Below, one piece after another: positions 10,659-19,085 of a DNA stretch of 64,000 nucleotides. Each line of letters starts with the position of its first letter. Position 1 is the first letter of the stretch. The translations under genes were made by a program, and so were the position numbers. The stretch covers positions 310,001 to 374,000 of the forward strand of contig CANMPK010000002.1 of NCBI GenBank assembly GCA_947499725.1. The letters are read 5' to 3'. Source of the stretch: an uncultured Paracoccaceae bacterium (GTDB lineage Bacteria > Pseudomonadota > Alphaproteobacteria > Rhodobacterales > Rhodobacteraceae). Below the pieces are notes generated by a model that did no database searches, was not told where the DNA came from, and saw only the letters and a list, made by a program, of their open reading frames with translations.

Positions 10659-10688
10659 TATATAGGGAGCCAGAAAAGGTGCTGCAAG
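10659..10688 (-). promoter_or_regulatory. Probable RpoH (sigma-32) promoter for dnaK-dnaJ
   Basis: On the minus strand CTTGCAG is followed after 14 bases by CCCTATATA. This agrees with the alphaproteobacterial heat-shock pattern (CTTG-like -35 and CCCTATAT-like -10). It would start transcription roughly 100 bases ahead of the dnaK ATG. The match was read by eye. Confidence 0.72.
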
Positions 10689-10754
10689 CGTCAGATGGGT
10701 TTGTTATTCGCAAATTTAGCTGGTTTTTGGGTCATGTGTTGCAGGGAAAACAGG

Positions 10755-11381
10755 ATGGGCGCGCTTAAGCCGCTAGAGATAAGAGGATTTCAGGTTTTTA
10801 AGGGCTTCTTGAGCCCCGAAGAACAGTCGGCACTGGTTGAGGATTTACGTAACGTTGCCGAATCTGCTCCCTTCTTTGCGCCGATGACACCAAGCGGCAA
10901 AAAAATGTCTGTCAAAATGACCTCTGCGGGCGAGTTGGGGTGGGTGACAGATCGATCTGGGTATCGGTATCAGGCCAACCACCCAAATGGGCAGTCTTGG
11001 CCAGACATTCCGAAAACGGTGCTGAGTATTTGGCAAGCGGTCAGTGGCTGCGCTCGTTTACCTGATAGCTGTCTGGTGAATTTCTATGGTGAAGGCGCAA
11101 GAATGGGGCTGCATCAAGACAAGGACGAAGGCTGCTTTGATGTTCCTGTGGTTTCTATTTCGCTTGGCGATGATGCGTTGTTCCGCATGGGTGGGGCGGA
11201 GAAGGGCGGTAAGACAGATTCGATTTGGCTGAATTCAGGGGATGTGGTGGTCATGGGCGGCGCCGCGCGGTTGGCGTACCATGGGGTTGATCGCATCCGG
11301 TTCGGGTCATCTTCGCTGTTGCCCAAAGGAGGGCGGATCAACATCACATTACGGGGTGTCGATGACCCTCGACAGGATTAG
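10755..11381 (+). CDS. alkB: AlkB-type Fe(II)/2-oxoglutarate DNA dealkylase
   Basis: AlkB oxidatively removes alkyl groups from 1-methyladenine and 3-methylcytosine. The start at 10755 (MGALKPLEIRG) gives 208 residues, the usual length; the open frame extends upstream across the dnaK promoter and should be trimmed. Iron ligands are H120 and D122 in MGLHQDKDE and H176 in AYHGVDRI; RINITLR near the end supplies the 2-oxoglutarate-binding arginines. The stop codon overlaps the stop of the convergent permease gene by 4 bases. Confidence 0.94.
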   Translation: MGALKPLEIRGFQVFKGFLSPEEQSALVEDLRNVAESAPFFAPMTPSGKKMSVKMTSAGELGWVTDRSGYRYQANHPNGQSWPDIPKTVLSIWQAVSGCARLPDSCLVNFYGEGARMGLHQDKDEGCFDVPVVSISLGDDALFRMGGAEKGGKTDSIWLNSGDVVVMGGAARLAYHGVDRIRFGSSSLLPKGGRINITLRGVDDPRQD

Positions 11382-12199
11382 CGTTTAGATCCCCAGCTGA
11401 GCGAGGCTTGGCGACGGGTGTAGAATTCGCCCATCAGGCCGATCGTTAACAGAACCAAGGCCACATAAAGCGGGTATTCCACACTGGTGTTGCGTGGGGT
11501 GTAGTTGATGAACACAAAGCCGCGCGCCTGATCAATTTGGTGAAACAGCGGATTCCAATCAAACATGGCGAGCATAAAGTTTGGCAGTGAGTTGGCGACA
11601 AACATCTTACCAGAGGCAATCATATTCACACGTGCATAGACCGTGTTCAGAACACTTACCAAGTTTGGATACCAAGGCTTGATCGATAGAAAAACCAGAC
11701 CAACGCCAAGCCCGCTAAACCACCCAAGCAAAAGCATGCCCAAAGCGCCCATCGGCTGCTCGATAACCACAGGCGTGAATGCCACGTGGTACACAAACAA
11801 GATCATCAAAAGCGACAGCATCTGAATATACAGGGTGCTTAGAGCGGCTGCCAAAATCGCGATGGCTGTGTTCATTGGGGCATGTTTCATCATGGGCGAG
11901 GCAGGACCCTCGGCGCCAACAACCGCACCCATGGTTTTGGTGTGGGTCATAAACAGAAAAATGCCCGACATGATGTAGAGCAAAAAGTCCCCACGAATGG
12001 CTGCGCCTTTCAGGCCGAGCAGCGAGAACATCACGAAAAAGGCGAGAACAAAGATCACGGCTTGCAGCATGTTTAACACCAGCGACATCACCGCATTACC
12101 GTGTGTTTTCCGAACGCTGCGCACGATGGAATGATACACGAGCTCAAAGATCGTGATTGCTGATTGAATGGTCGTCTTTGGGCCAGATTGCTGGAACAT
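11378..12199 (-). CDS. ABC-2 type polysaccharide export permease
   Basis: 273 residues from the ATG at 12199; a TTG 27 bases upstream is an alternative. It has about six membrane segments, for example LVLNMLQAVIFVLAFFVMFSLL, AIAILAAALSTLYIQMLSLLMIL and ALGMLLLGWFSGLGVGLVFLSI. The C-terminal region MIASGKMFVANSLPNFMLAM and FDWNPLFHQIDQARGFVF matches the KpsM/ABC2_membrane family that exports capsular or O-polysaccharide. The partner ATPase (KpsT type) is not in the window. It diverges from cysQ and sits beside three glycosyltransferases and a sulfotransferase, so it may export their product. Confidence 0.82.
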   Translation of the reverse strand: MFQQSGPKTTIQSAITIFELVYHSIVRSVRKTHGNAVMSLVLNMLQAVIFVLAFFVMFSLLGLKGAAIRGDFLLYIMSGIFLFMTHTKTMGAVVGAEGPASPMMKHAPMNTAIAILAAALSTLYIQMLSLLMILFVYHVAFTPVVIEQPMGALGMLLLGWFSGLGVGLVFLSIKPWYPNLVSVLNTVYARVNMIASGKMFVANSLPNFMLAMFDWNPLFHQIDQARGFVFINYTPRNTSVEYPLYVALVLLTIGLMGEFYTRRQASLSWGSKR

Positions 12200-12317
12200 T
12201 TTTCTTACTTGCCCTTTCAGCCTCAAGCTGGGTGACGGAATTCTTGCCGTTTTTACTTGCGCAAAGCATAAGAGGGCAAAATTAAATATTCAACAAATGC
12301 ATCCGCAGGAGCTGGCT

Positions 12318-13115
12318 TTGAACTACGAGCAACTCATCCCCGTTATGCGCACCCTGGCCATCGAGGCCGGTCGCAAAATTATGGAAATTTACAATTCTGA
12401 CGACTTCGACGTGAAACTGAAATCTGACGATAGTCCTGTGACTGTCGCAGATGAAGCCGCAGACGCAATCATTGCGGCAGGTCTGACCAAAGCCTTTCCT
12501 GACGTTATGCTGGTGACTGAAGAGCAGGCCGAAAGCCACAAAGCAAAAGGTGATACCTTCCTGATCGTCGATCCGTTGGATGGCACAAAAGAATTCATCA
12601 ACCGTCGTGGCGATTTCACGGTTAATATTGCCTATGTGGAAAAAGGCGTGCCTCAGCGTGGTGTTGTTTATGCTCCAGCACGGGATCGTATGTTTTTCAC
12701 GCAGGCGGATGGGCAAGCCGTAGAAGAAACCGGCGCGTTTGATTTGGATACCATTGGTGCGCTGAAAGAGATCAACGTGTCTGAAGCTGACAATACCGCG
12801 TTGATGATCGTTGCCTCTAAATCCCACCGGGATCAGGCGACCGAGGATTACATCAACAAATACAGTGTCAAAGACAGCAAGAGCGCTGGCTCTTCTTTGA
12901 AGTTCTGTCTGGTTGCGACAGGCGAAGCGGATATCTACCCGCGCGTTGGTCGCACGATGGAGTGGGATACAGCCGCAGGTCACGCCGTCCTGTTGGGCGC
13001 AGGTGGTCAAGTTGTACGCTTTGATGACCATTCGCCACTGGTTTACGGCAAAGAAGATTTCGCAAACCCATTCTTCATTGCCTATGCACCGACTGTGCAG
13101 TTGAAAAAAGCTTAA
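12318..13115 (+). CDS. cysQ: 3'(2'),5'-bisphosphate nucleotidase CysQ
   Basis: CysQ hydrolyses PAP (adenosine 3',5'-bisphosphate) to AMP. The preferred start is TTG at 12318, because CAGGAG lies six bases ahead and the protein then begins MNYEQLIPVMRTLAIEAG, as in relatives; an ATG at 12297 would add seven residues. 265 residues. Metal-site motifs of the inositol-monophosphatase fold are TEEQ (about 67), DPLDGTKEF (about 85-93) and MEWDTAAGHAV (about 214). It precedes the glycosyltransferase/sulfotransferase genes; PAP is the by-product of PAPS-dependent sulfation, so the neighbourhood is meaningful. Confidence 0.94.
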   Translation: MNYEQLIPVMRTLAIEAGRKIMEIYNSDDFDVKLKSDDSPVTVADEAADAIIAAGLTKAFPDVMLVTEEQAESHKAKGDTFLIVDPLDGTKEFINRRGDFTVNIAYVEKGVPQRGVVYAPARDRMFFTQADGQAVEETGAFDLDTIGALKEINVSEADNTALMIVASKSHRDQATEDYINKYSVKDSKSAGSSLKFCLVATGEADIYPRVGRTMEWDTAAGHAVLLGAGGQVVRFDDHSPLVYGKEDFANPFFIAYAPTVQLKKA

Positions 13116-13136
13116 ACCTCTTTGGTTTTTGGTGAA

Positions 13137-13170
13137 AGCGCCTTGCTCTCGTGGCAAGGCGCTTTTCTTT
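13137..13170 (+). terminator. Rho-independent terminator after cysQ
   Basis: A perfect 10-base stem AGCGCCTTGC / GCAAGGCGCT with loop TCTCGTG is followed by TTTCTTTT. It separates cysQ from the glycosyltransferase genes, so those need their own promoter. Confidence 0.92.
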
Positions 13171-13252
13171 TGGGGGCGGTGCTGAAAGGTTTTTTGTTGA
13201 TCAATCCGTGGGCTGTCGTGCATGTGTTAAGGTGAACGGAAGCTTTGAACCT

Positions 13253-14299
13253 ATGATTGACGTCCCACCAATTTCAGCCCTCGCGGCCTACAAGCTGCGC
13301 CTGAAGCGCAGACGCTATTTGTGGCGCTCTTTTCGGTCTCGGCATCAATTGCAGCGGGTGCATGATCGTACGGATTCATTAACGGATCGTACCGTGATTG
13401 CCGTTACGACCTTGCGAAATGAAATTTTGCGGCTGCCCTACTTTCTAAAGTTCTACCGCGCGCGCGGCATTGGCCACTTTCTGATCGTGGACAATGGCAG
13501 TGACGATGGCAGCCTAGAATATCTGTCCGAGCAACCAGACGTATCACTTTGGCGAACAGAGGCGAGTTATCGCAACGCGAGGTTCGGCCTTGATTGGATG
13601 ACTTGGCTGCAAATCCGGTACGCGCATGGTCGCTGGTGTTTGATGGTGGATGCAGACGAACTTTTGGTGTTCGCGCAAGATGATCGGCTCGACATCCCCG
13701 GGTTAACTGCCCAGCTCGAGGCGCGTGGGCAAACCGCGTTCGGGGCTTTGATGTTGGATCTCTATCCGAAAGAAGCGCTGGGCGCGCAGACCTATCAGTC
13801 AGGGCAAGATCCGCGAGAGGTTTTGCAGTGGTTCGATCCAGAAAGCTACCGCCGCGTGCGCCAAAACCCACTCGGTAATTTGTGGGTTCAGGGAGGGGCG
13901 CGTGAAAGAGCGTTCTTTGAGCGGGCACCAGAGCGTTCCCCTACGCTGAACAAGATTCCATTGGTGAAGTGGAACCGCCGGTTTGCCTATGTGAATTCGT
14001 GCCATTCTATTCTGCCACGTGAGCTGAATTTTGCCTACGATGGGCCGGGTGGTGATCAGCCTTCTGGTGCTTTGCTGCATACCAAGTTTTTGCCCGAGAT
14101 TGTTTCTAAATCAGAAACGGAAAAGCAGAGGGGGCAGCACTTCAACGACCCCGCAGCATTTGATCATTACTATGATACGCTGACCTCTGCGCCCTGCTTG
14201 TATCATGATGGTTCTTGCCAATATGAGGGGCCACAGCAGCTAGAGAGTTTGGGTCTTTTAACGTCTGGTTGGCTGGCCGAGATCACAGCCTCCGGTTGA
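13253..14299 (+). CDS. Glycosyltransferase family 2 protein (Glyco_tranf_2_4 type), paralogue A
   Basis: 348 residues from ATG 13253, preceded by GGAAG; a longer in-frame start would run into the cysQ terminator and is rejected. The GT-A-like core shows TTLRNEILRLPYFLKFYR, FLIVDNGSDDGS and the metal-binding-like LMVDADELLVF. The C-terminal half shows NLWVQGGARERAFFE, LNKIPLVKWNRRFAYV and ALLHTKFL. It is closely related along its whole length to the next gene, so the pair came from a duplication. The acceptor is unknown; the neighbourhood suggests an envelope glycan. Confidence 0.85.
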   Translation: MIDVPPISALAAYKLRLKRRRYLWRSFRSRHQLQRVHDRTDSLTDRTVIAVTTLRNEILRLPYFLKFYRARGIGHFLIVDNGSDDGSLEYLSEQPDVSLWRTEASYRNARFGLDWMTWLQIRYAHGRWCLMVDADELLVFAQDDRLDIPGLTAQLEARGQTAFGALMLDLYPKEALGAQTYQSGQDPREVLQWFDPESYRRVRQNPLGNLWVQGGARERAFFERAPERSPTLNKIPLVKWNRRFAYVNSCHSILPRELNFAYDGPGGDQPSGALLHTKFLPEIVSKSETEKQRGQHFNDPAAFDHYYDTLTSAPCLYHDGSCQYEGPQQLESLGLLTSGWLAEITASG

Positions 14300-14362
14300 A
14301 CGATTTGCAGGCATTTTAGGTATTAACCCGCGGTTCCCCCACCTTTTCTAAATCCATTGATT

Positions 14363-14395
14363 TCATAGATAAAACTATGACATATTGACTGTCAA
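14363..14395. promoter_or_regulatory. Two adjacent palindromes upstream of the second glycosyltransferase
   Basis: TCATAG-ATAAAA-CTATGA (14363-14380) is followed four bases later by TTGAC-T-GTCAA (14385-14395), in an AT-rich 150-base gap between the two glycosyltransferase genes. Both are perfect inverted repeats of operator size. They may bind a regulator or mark the promoter of the downstream genes; no regulator is identified. Confidence 0.4.
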
Positions 14396-14451
14396 AAGGC
14401 AGATTTGGGTCATCGCACCTAGGGGCAATTAGATGAGTGGATTAGCGTAAA

Positions 14452-15462
14452 ATGGGTCTTGTGGGCTCATATCAGATGCGCCTGCATCGTAAGCGCAAAA
14501 TTTTGCGTGCCTGGCGCAAATCCAGCCAGCTGCGTTGCAAGCAGGATAACACGGGAAATATCAAGCCAGGTGATATCCTTTTGGTCTGCACTTTGCGGAA
14601 CGAAGCCGTTCGCATGCCGTACTTCCTGCAATACTATCGCAATTTGGGTGTGAACCATTTCCTATTCGTGGACAATGGCAGTACCGATAGCGTGATGGAT
14701 CTGTTCGCTGGGAAAAGCGATATCTCTGTTTGGTACACGAACGGCAGCTACAAGAGCGCCAGTTTTGGTGTGGATTGGATGAATGCCCTAAAGCGCAGAT
14801 ATGCACATGGGCATTGGACATTGGTCGTCGATCCGGATGAGTTTTTCATTTACCCGTTTTGTGACAGTCGCCCAGTTCGAGCTCTGACAGATTGGCTGGA
14901 TACATCCGCCATCCGCAGCTTCTCCGCAATGCTGCTTGATATGTACCCTAAGGGGCAGATCGACGAGTTTCCTTATCAGGCTGGCCAAGACCCGTTGGAA
15001 ATCACTTCTTGGTTTGATGCTGGGAACTATTCCATCAAGAAGAACCCGCAATACGGCAACCTGTGGATCCAAGGCGGGCCAAGGGCTCGCGCGTTTTTTC
15101 AGGACAATCCGCAAAAGGCACCTGCCTTGAATAAGATTCCACTGGTGAAATGGGATCGTAACTTTGCCTATGTCAGCTCGACCCATGCGCTTTTGCCGCG
15201 TGGTTTGAATTTGGTTTACGAAGAATGGGGCGGCGAAAAACCAAGTGGGATTTTGTTGCACACCAAATTCTTGAATACCTTCTCGCACAAGGCGCAGGAA
15301 GAGCTGAACAGAAAGCAGCATTACGCCAATAGCATTGAGTATCAGGCTTATGCTGAAACGATGAAGAACCAGCCCGATTTGTGGTGCAAGTGGTCTGAGA
15401 AATACATCAACTGGCGTCAGCTCGAAATTCTGGGTCTTATGTCGAAAGGAAATTGGGCATGA
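14452..15462 (+). CDS. Glycosyltransferase family 2 protein (Glyco_tranf_2_4 type), paralogue B
   Basis: 336 residues. Motifs parallel those of the preceding gene: CTLRNEAVRMPYFLQYYR, FLFVDNGSTDSV, LVVDPDEFFIYP, NLWIQGGPRARAFF, LNKIPLVKWDRNFAYV and ILLHTKFL. The N-terminal 30 residues are very basic. It has no strong ribosome-binding site ahead of the ATG. Its stop overlaps the ATG of the next gene (ATGA), so the two are translationally coupled. Probably transfers a sugar to an envelope glycan; substrate unknown. Confidence 0.85.
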   Translation: MGLVGSYQMRLHRKRKILRAWRKSSQLRCKQDNTGNIKPGDILLVCTLRNEAVRMPYFLQYYRNLGVNHFLFVDNGSTDSVMDLFAGKSDISVWYTNGSYKSASFGVDWMNALKRRYAHGHWTLVVDPDEFFIYPFCDSRPVRALTDWLDTSAIRSFSAMLLDMYPKGQIDEFPYQAGQDPLEITSWFDAGNYSIKKNPQYGNLWIQGGPRARAFFQDNPQKAPALNKIPLVKWDRNFAYVSSTHALLPRGLNLVYEEWGGEKPSGILLHTKFLNTFSHKAQEELNRKQHYANSIEYQAYAETMKNQPDLWCKWSEKYINWRQLEILGLMSKGNWA

Positions 15463-17156
15463 CACTTGGAGTGATCATGTTGGTGCACACCGATTTCCAA
15501 CGCGCCGTTCAGGTCGCGCGCCATTGGGTGGCCGCGCAGTGCCCTGTTGTCATCCATGTGGATGCATCCGTATCACGTAAGGCCTATCGCGATTTTCGGG
15601 CAGAGCTGAAGTCTGAAGAGCTGATTAAGTTTAGCAAAAGACACAAATGCGAATGGGGCATGTGGGGGCTTGTTGCCGCGTCTCAAACCGCATCGGAGCT
15701 GATGCTAGACAGCTTTAGTGACGTCCGGCACGTGTTCCTGTCTTCCGGGTCTTGCCTGCCGCTGCGCCCCATTGCAGAGCTAAAGGCCTATCTCGATGCG
15801 CGTCCCGGCACAGATTTCATCGAGTCAGCGACCACAGCAGATGTCCCTTGGACACAGGGGGGGCTTGAAGCAGAACGCTTTACGCTGCGCTTCCCGTTCT
15901 CTTGGAAGAAAAAGCGGTTCCTGTTTGATCGCTATGTGCGCCTTCAACGGGCTGTGAAGTTTAAGCGCCGTATTCCCAAAGGCCTTGTGCCGCATATGGG
16001 ATCGCAATGGTGGTGCCTGACGCGCAAGACGCTTTCTTCAATTCTGAAAGATCCAGATCGCCCGATCTATGATCGCTATTTCCAGAAGGTTTGGATTCCA
16101 GACGAAAGCTACTTTCAGTCTTTGGCGCGGCTGTATTCGACCAACATCGAAAGCCGGTCTTTGACCCTGTCCAAGTTCGATCATCAGGGCAAGCCGCATA
16201 TCTTCTACGACGACCATTTGCAGCTTTTGCGCCGCTCGGATTGTTTTGTCGCGCGTAAAATCTGGTCGCGCGCGGATCGTCTGTACAAGGCCTTTTTGAC
16301 AGAACCAGTTCAAGAGCTTTGCACATCTGAACCGAACCCCACAAAAATTGATCGCCTGTTTGCCAAAGCGGTGGAGCGTCGCACGATTGGTCGTGCAGGG
16401 CTTTATATGCAGTCTCGGTTCTTGGATCGTCATTGGGAAAATGGCGTTACTGCTTCGCCGTATTCCGTGTTTCAGGGGTTTGAAGAACTGTTTGAGGACT
16501 TCGAGCCATGGCTTGCAAAGGCGTCGGGATGTCGGGTGCATGGGCATTTGTTTGCAAAGGATCGCGCAGAATTTTCTGGCCGCCAGACTGTGATCAATGG
16601 CGCCTTGTCAGACAATGCAAATTTGCGGGATTCCAACCCGCAGGCCTTTTTGACAAATCTCATTTGGAACACGCGCGGTGAACGTCAGTGCTTCCAATAC
16701 AGTCCGCAAGATCTACAAAAGAACAACTGGTTGATGGCCAAAGACCCGAATGCTCAGATTTCGGTGATCTCCGGCAGTTGGGCTATCCGATTATTTAAAT
16801 CCAACCGTAGTTTCTCTGACCTCCGCAGCGAAGCGGCGCGCCTGCAGAAAATTGAAGCGGATTTTTTGAAGGCGATGCGGTCTCCTTGGTCGAAGGCGCG
16901 TGTTCGCATTTGGACAATGGCGGAATTCATCGAGGCTCCGATGGAACCGTTGCAAACCATTATTGATGAGATCGGGAAACACAGCCCTCGCCGTTTGTCT
17001 GAAGCGCCAAGAATGACAGATCTGACAGGGTTTGGGCAATTCTTGCAGAACCTGAAAAATCAGGGAATGCACCCCTATTTGATGGGTGATTTCTCGGTAA
17101 CAACCGAGGTAAACAGCAATTCTAAACCGGCAAGCCGGCCTTATTTGGTGCGATAA
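15459..17156 (+). CDS. GT14-like beta-1,6-N-acetylglucosaminyltransferase with C-terminal DUF5928-type region
   Basis: 565 residues from ATG 15459, preceded by AAAGGAAA and overlapping the previous stop by 4 bases; a TTG two codons upstream is less likely. Residues 1-265 resemble the core-2/I-branching family: IMLVHTDFQRAVQVARHW, VVIHVDASV, HVFLSSGSCLPLRP and MGSQWWCLTRKT, then VWIPDESYFQSL. The C-terminal half corresponds to the extension seen in Rhodobacteraceae homologues (DUF5928, recalled, not searched). The enzymatic name comes from the family; the actual donor is unproven. It lies 3 bases ahead of the sulfotransferase. Confidence 0.82.
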   Translation: MTLGVIMLVHTDFQRAVQVARHWVAAQCPVVIHVDASVSRKAYRDFRAELKSEELIKFSKRHKCEWGMWGLVAASQTASELMLDSFSDVRHVFLSSGSCLPLRPIAELKAYLDARPGTDFIESATTADVPWTQGGLEAERFTLRFPFSWKKKRFLFDRYVRLQRAVKFKRRIPKGLVPHMGSQWWCLTRKTLSSILKDPDRPIYDRYFQKVWIPDESYFQSLARLYSTNIESRSLTLSKFDHQGKPHIFYDDHLQLLRRSDCFVARKIWSRADRLYKAFLTEPVQELCTSEPNPTKIDRLFAKAVERRTIGRAGLYMQSRFLDRHWENGVTASPYSVFQGFEELFEDFEPWLAKASGCRVHGHLFAKDRAEFSGRQTVINGALSDNANLRDSNPQAFLTNLIWNTRGERQCFQYSPQDLQKNNWLMAKDPNAQISVISGSWAIRLFKSNRSFSDLRSEAARLQKIEADFLKAMRSPWSKARVRIWTMAEFIEAPMEPLQTIIDEIGKHSPRRLSEAPRMTDLTGFGQFLQNLKNQGMHPYLMGDFSVTTEVNSNSKPASRPYLVR

Positions 17157-17159
17157 ACT

Positions 17160-18587
17160 ATGAACCAAAACTTTGATTACTTCGTGGTGTTCGCCGAGAT
17201 GCGCACCGGCTCTAATTTCTTAGAAGCGAATATCAACGCATTTGATGGGCTGGCCTGCCACGGTGAGGCGTTTAACCCGCATTTTATTGGCTACCCTAAC
17301 AAAGAAGAATTGTTAGGCCTCTCGCAGGCGGATCGCGATGCTGATCCGATGAAGCTTGTCAGTGCCATCAAAGAAGACCCCGACACGCTTGGCGGATTTC
17401 GGTTTTTCCATGATCACGACCTGCGCATCTTAGAGCCGATTTTAGACGATCCGCGCTGCGCGAAAATTATCCTGACACGTAATCCGATGGACAGCTATGT
17501 CAGTTGGAAAATTGCGCAGGCGACGGGGCAGTGGAAGCTGACCGATGTGCGTAAACGAAAAGACAGCAAAGTGGTCTTTGATGGCGAGGAATTTACGCGG
17601 CACGTTGGGAAGCTGCAGGCGTTTCAGATTGAACTGATGAACGCCATGCAGCGGCGCGGGCAAACGGCGTTCTACGTGGCCTATGAGGACCTACAGGACA
17701 TTTCGATCATGAATGGCTTGGCACGCTTTCTGGGTGTTCGCCAAGAACTTGAAGCGCTGGATGATAAGCTGAAACGCCAAAATCCTAGCCACATTTCAGA
17801 GAAGGTCGAAAACTTTGACGATATTCCAGCCGCGCTGCGAGACCTTGATCAGTTTAATCTAAACCGTACCCCAAACTTCGAACCGCGTCGTGGGGCCTCG
17901 GTGCCGAGCTATTATGTCGGCAAAGAGCTTGGTTTGAATTTCATGCCGGTCCAAGGGGGCCCGACAGAGACGATCGTTCGTTGGATGGCCGAAGCTGATG
18001 GTGTGACGGCTGATGAATTGCCTACTCAGCTGAACCAAAAGCAGTTGCGCCAATGGAAGCGCAAGCATCGGCCGCACCGCACCTTTACCGTTGTGCGCCA
18101 TCCGGTAGAGCGTGCGCATTCGGTTTTCTGCAACATGATCTTATCCACCGGGCCGAACAACTATGGCCGCATTCGGCGCACATTGCGAAATCGGTTTGGT
18201 TTGGCGATCCCAGAAAAAATGCCAGATAGCGACTATGATGCAGCCGCGCACAAGGCGGCGTTCAAGCAATACCTAGAGTTTGTGAAAGCCAATTTGGCGG
18301 GGCAAACAGCGATTCGTCAGGATGGGTTCTGGGTCTCTCAGGCTAGCATTGTAACTGGCTTTGGGGTTCTGGCGTTGCCCGACGTTATTCTGAGGGAAAG
18401 CGATCTGGCTGAAGACTTGCCTGCACTCGCAAAAAAGGTTGGTCGCGATTTGGCAGCACCGCAGTTTGCGGATGAAGGGCTGCCCTTTAATCTGTCGGAT
18501 ATTTACGACGAAGACGTCGAAAAGCTGGCACAAGATGTGTACCAGCGAGACTATGTAACTTTTGGCTTTGAAAGCTGGGCGAGTTAA
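17160..18587 (+). CDS. NodH-like sulfotransferase with two sulfotransferase-like modules
   Basis: 475 residues. The first module has the 5'-phosphosulfate loop MRTGSNFLEANI (residues 14-25) and the 3'-phosphate motif ILTRNPMDSYVSWKIA (about 104-119), as in NodH/Stf0 enzymes that move sulfate from PAPS to sugars. A second module from about residue 240 has FTVVRHPVERAHSVFCN (309-325), typical of Sulfotransfer_2 proteins, but no canonical phosphosulfate loop is visible ahead of it. Only the first module looks fully equipped. It ends the glycosyltransferase run and its stop overlaps that of ptsN. CysQ upstream would remove the PAP it produces. Confidence 0.82.
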   Translation: MNQNFDYFVVFAEMRTGSNFLEANINAFDGLACHGEAFNPHFIGYPNKEELLGLSQADRDADPMKLVSAIKEDPDTLGGFRFFHDHDLRILEPILDDPRCAKIILTRNPMDSYVSWKIAQATGQWKLTDVRKRKDSKVVFDGEEFTRHVGKLQAFQIELMNAMQRRGQTAFYVAYEDLQDISIMNGLARFLGVRQELEALDDKLKRQNPSHISEKVENFDDIPAALRDLDQFNLNRTPNFEPRRGASVPSYYVGKELGLNFMPVQGGPTETIVRWMAEADGVTADELPTQLNQKQLRQWKRKHRPHRTFTVVRHPVERAHSVFCNMILSTGPNNYGRIRRTLRNRFGLAIPEKMPDSDYDAAAHKAAFKQYLEFVKANLAGQTAIRQDGFWVSQASIVTGFGVLALPDVILRESDLAEDLPALAKKVGRDLAAPQFADEGLPFNLSDIYDEDVEKLAQDVYQRDYVTFGFESWAS

Positions 18588-19048
18588 GCCGCCTGAACCG
18601 TGTCTGCTTCGGTAAGAATTGCAAAAAGCGTCGCTGGATCTGGGTTCGCACGCAGTTTCGTGCAGATCGCTTGATCGCGCAGCTTGCGTGAAATGAAAGC
18701 CAGCGCCTTTAGATGTTCAACACCGGCATTGTGTGGCGCGAAAAGTGCAAAGGCGAGATCAACAGGCTGACGGTCTACAGCACTGAAATCAATCGGTTTT
18801 CCCATGGCAACAAAGGCGCCATGTACTGTGTCCAAACCATGCAGGCGGGCGTGCGGCAAGGCAACGCCACGGCCCACACCTGTTGGGCCGAGCGCTTCGC
18901 GTTCTTGCAGGGCGTTCACAACCTCACCCGCATTCAAACCGTAGTTTGATGCAGCCAGGTCGCCAAGTTCTTGCAGCAAGCGACGTTTGCTTGAGGCGGC
19001 AGAAATCACTTTCACCGCCTCGGGGCGTAGGATCGTAGATAAGTCCAT
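18584..19048 (-). CDS. ptsN: Nitrogen-PTS EIIA protein PtsN
   Basis: 154 residues, an EIIA-fructose/Ntr domain. The phosphorylated histidine is H66 in GRGVALPHARLHG. The family accepts phosphate from NPr and regulates nitrogen, carbon and potassium physiology. It lies 37 bases downstream of hpf, the order common in proteobacteria. Its stop codon shares bases with the stop of the convergent sulfotransferase gene, leaving no room for a terminator. Confidence 0.95.
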   Translation of the reverse strand: MDLSTILRPEAVKVISAASSKRRLLQELGDLAASNYGLNAGEVVNALQEREALGPTGVGRGVALPHARLHGLDTVHGAFVAMGKPIDFSAVDRQPVDLAFALFAPHNAGVEHLKALAFISRKLRDQAICTKLRANPDPATLFAILTEADTVQAA

Positions 19049-19085
19049 TTAGCCTGTATCTCCGAGTGGGATTATCCCATCTCTG

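Noticed and set aside
10497-10754. Upstream extension of the alkB frame to 10497
   Set aside because: It covers the dnaK start and its RpoH promoter; AlkB homologues begin at the equivalent of 10755.
13151-13252. Upstream start for the first glycosyltransferase at 13151
   Set aside because: It lies within the loop of the cysQ terminator and gives a non-conserved leader.
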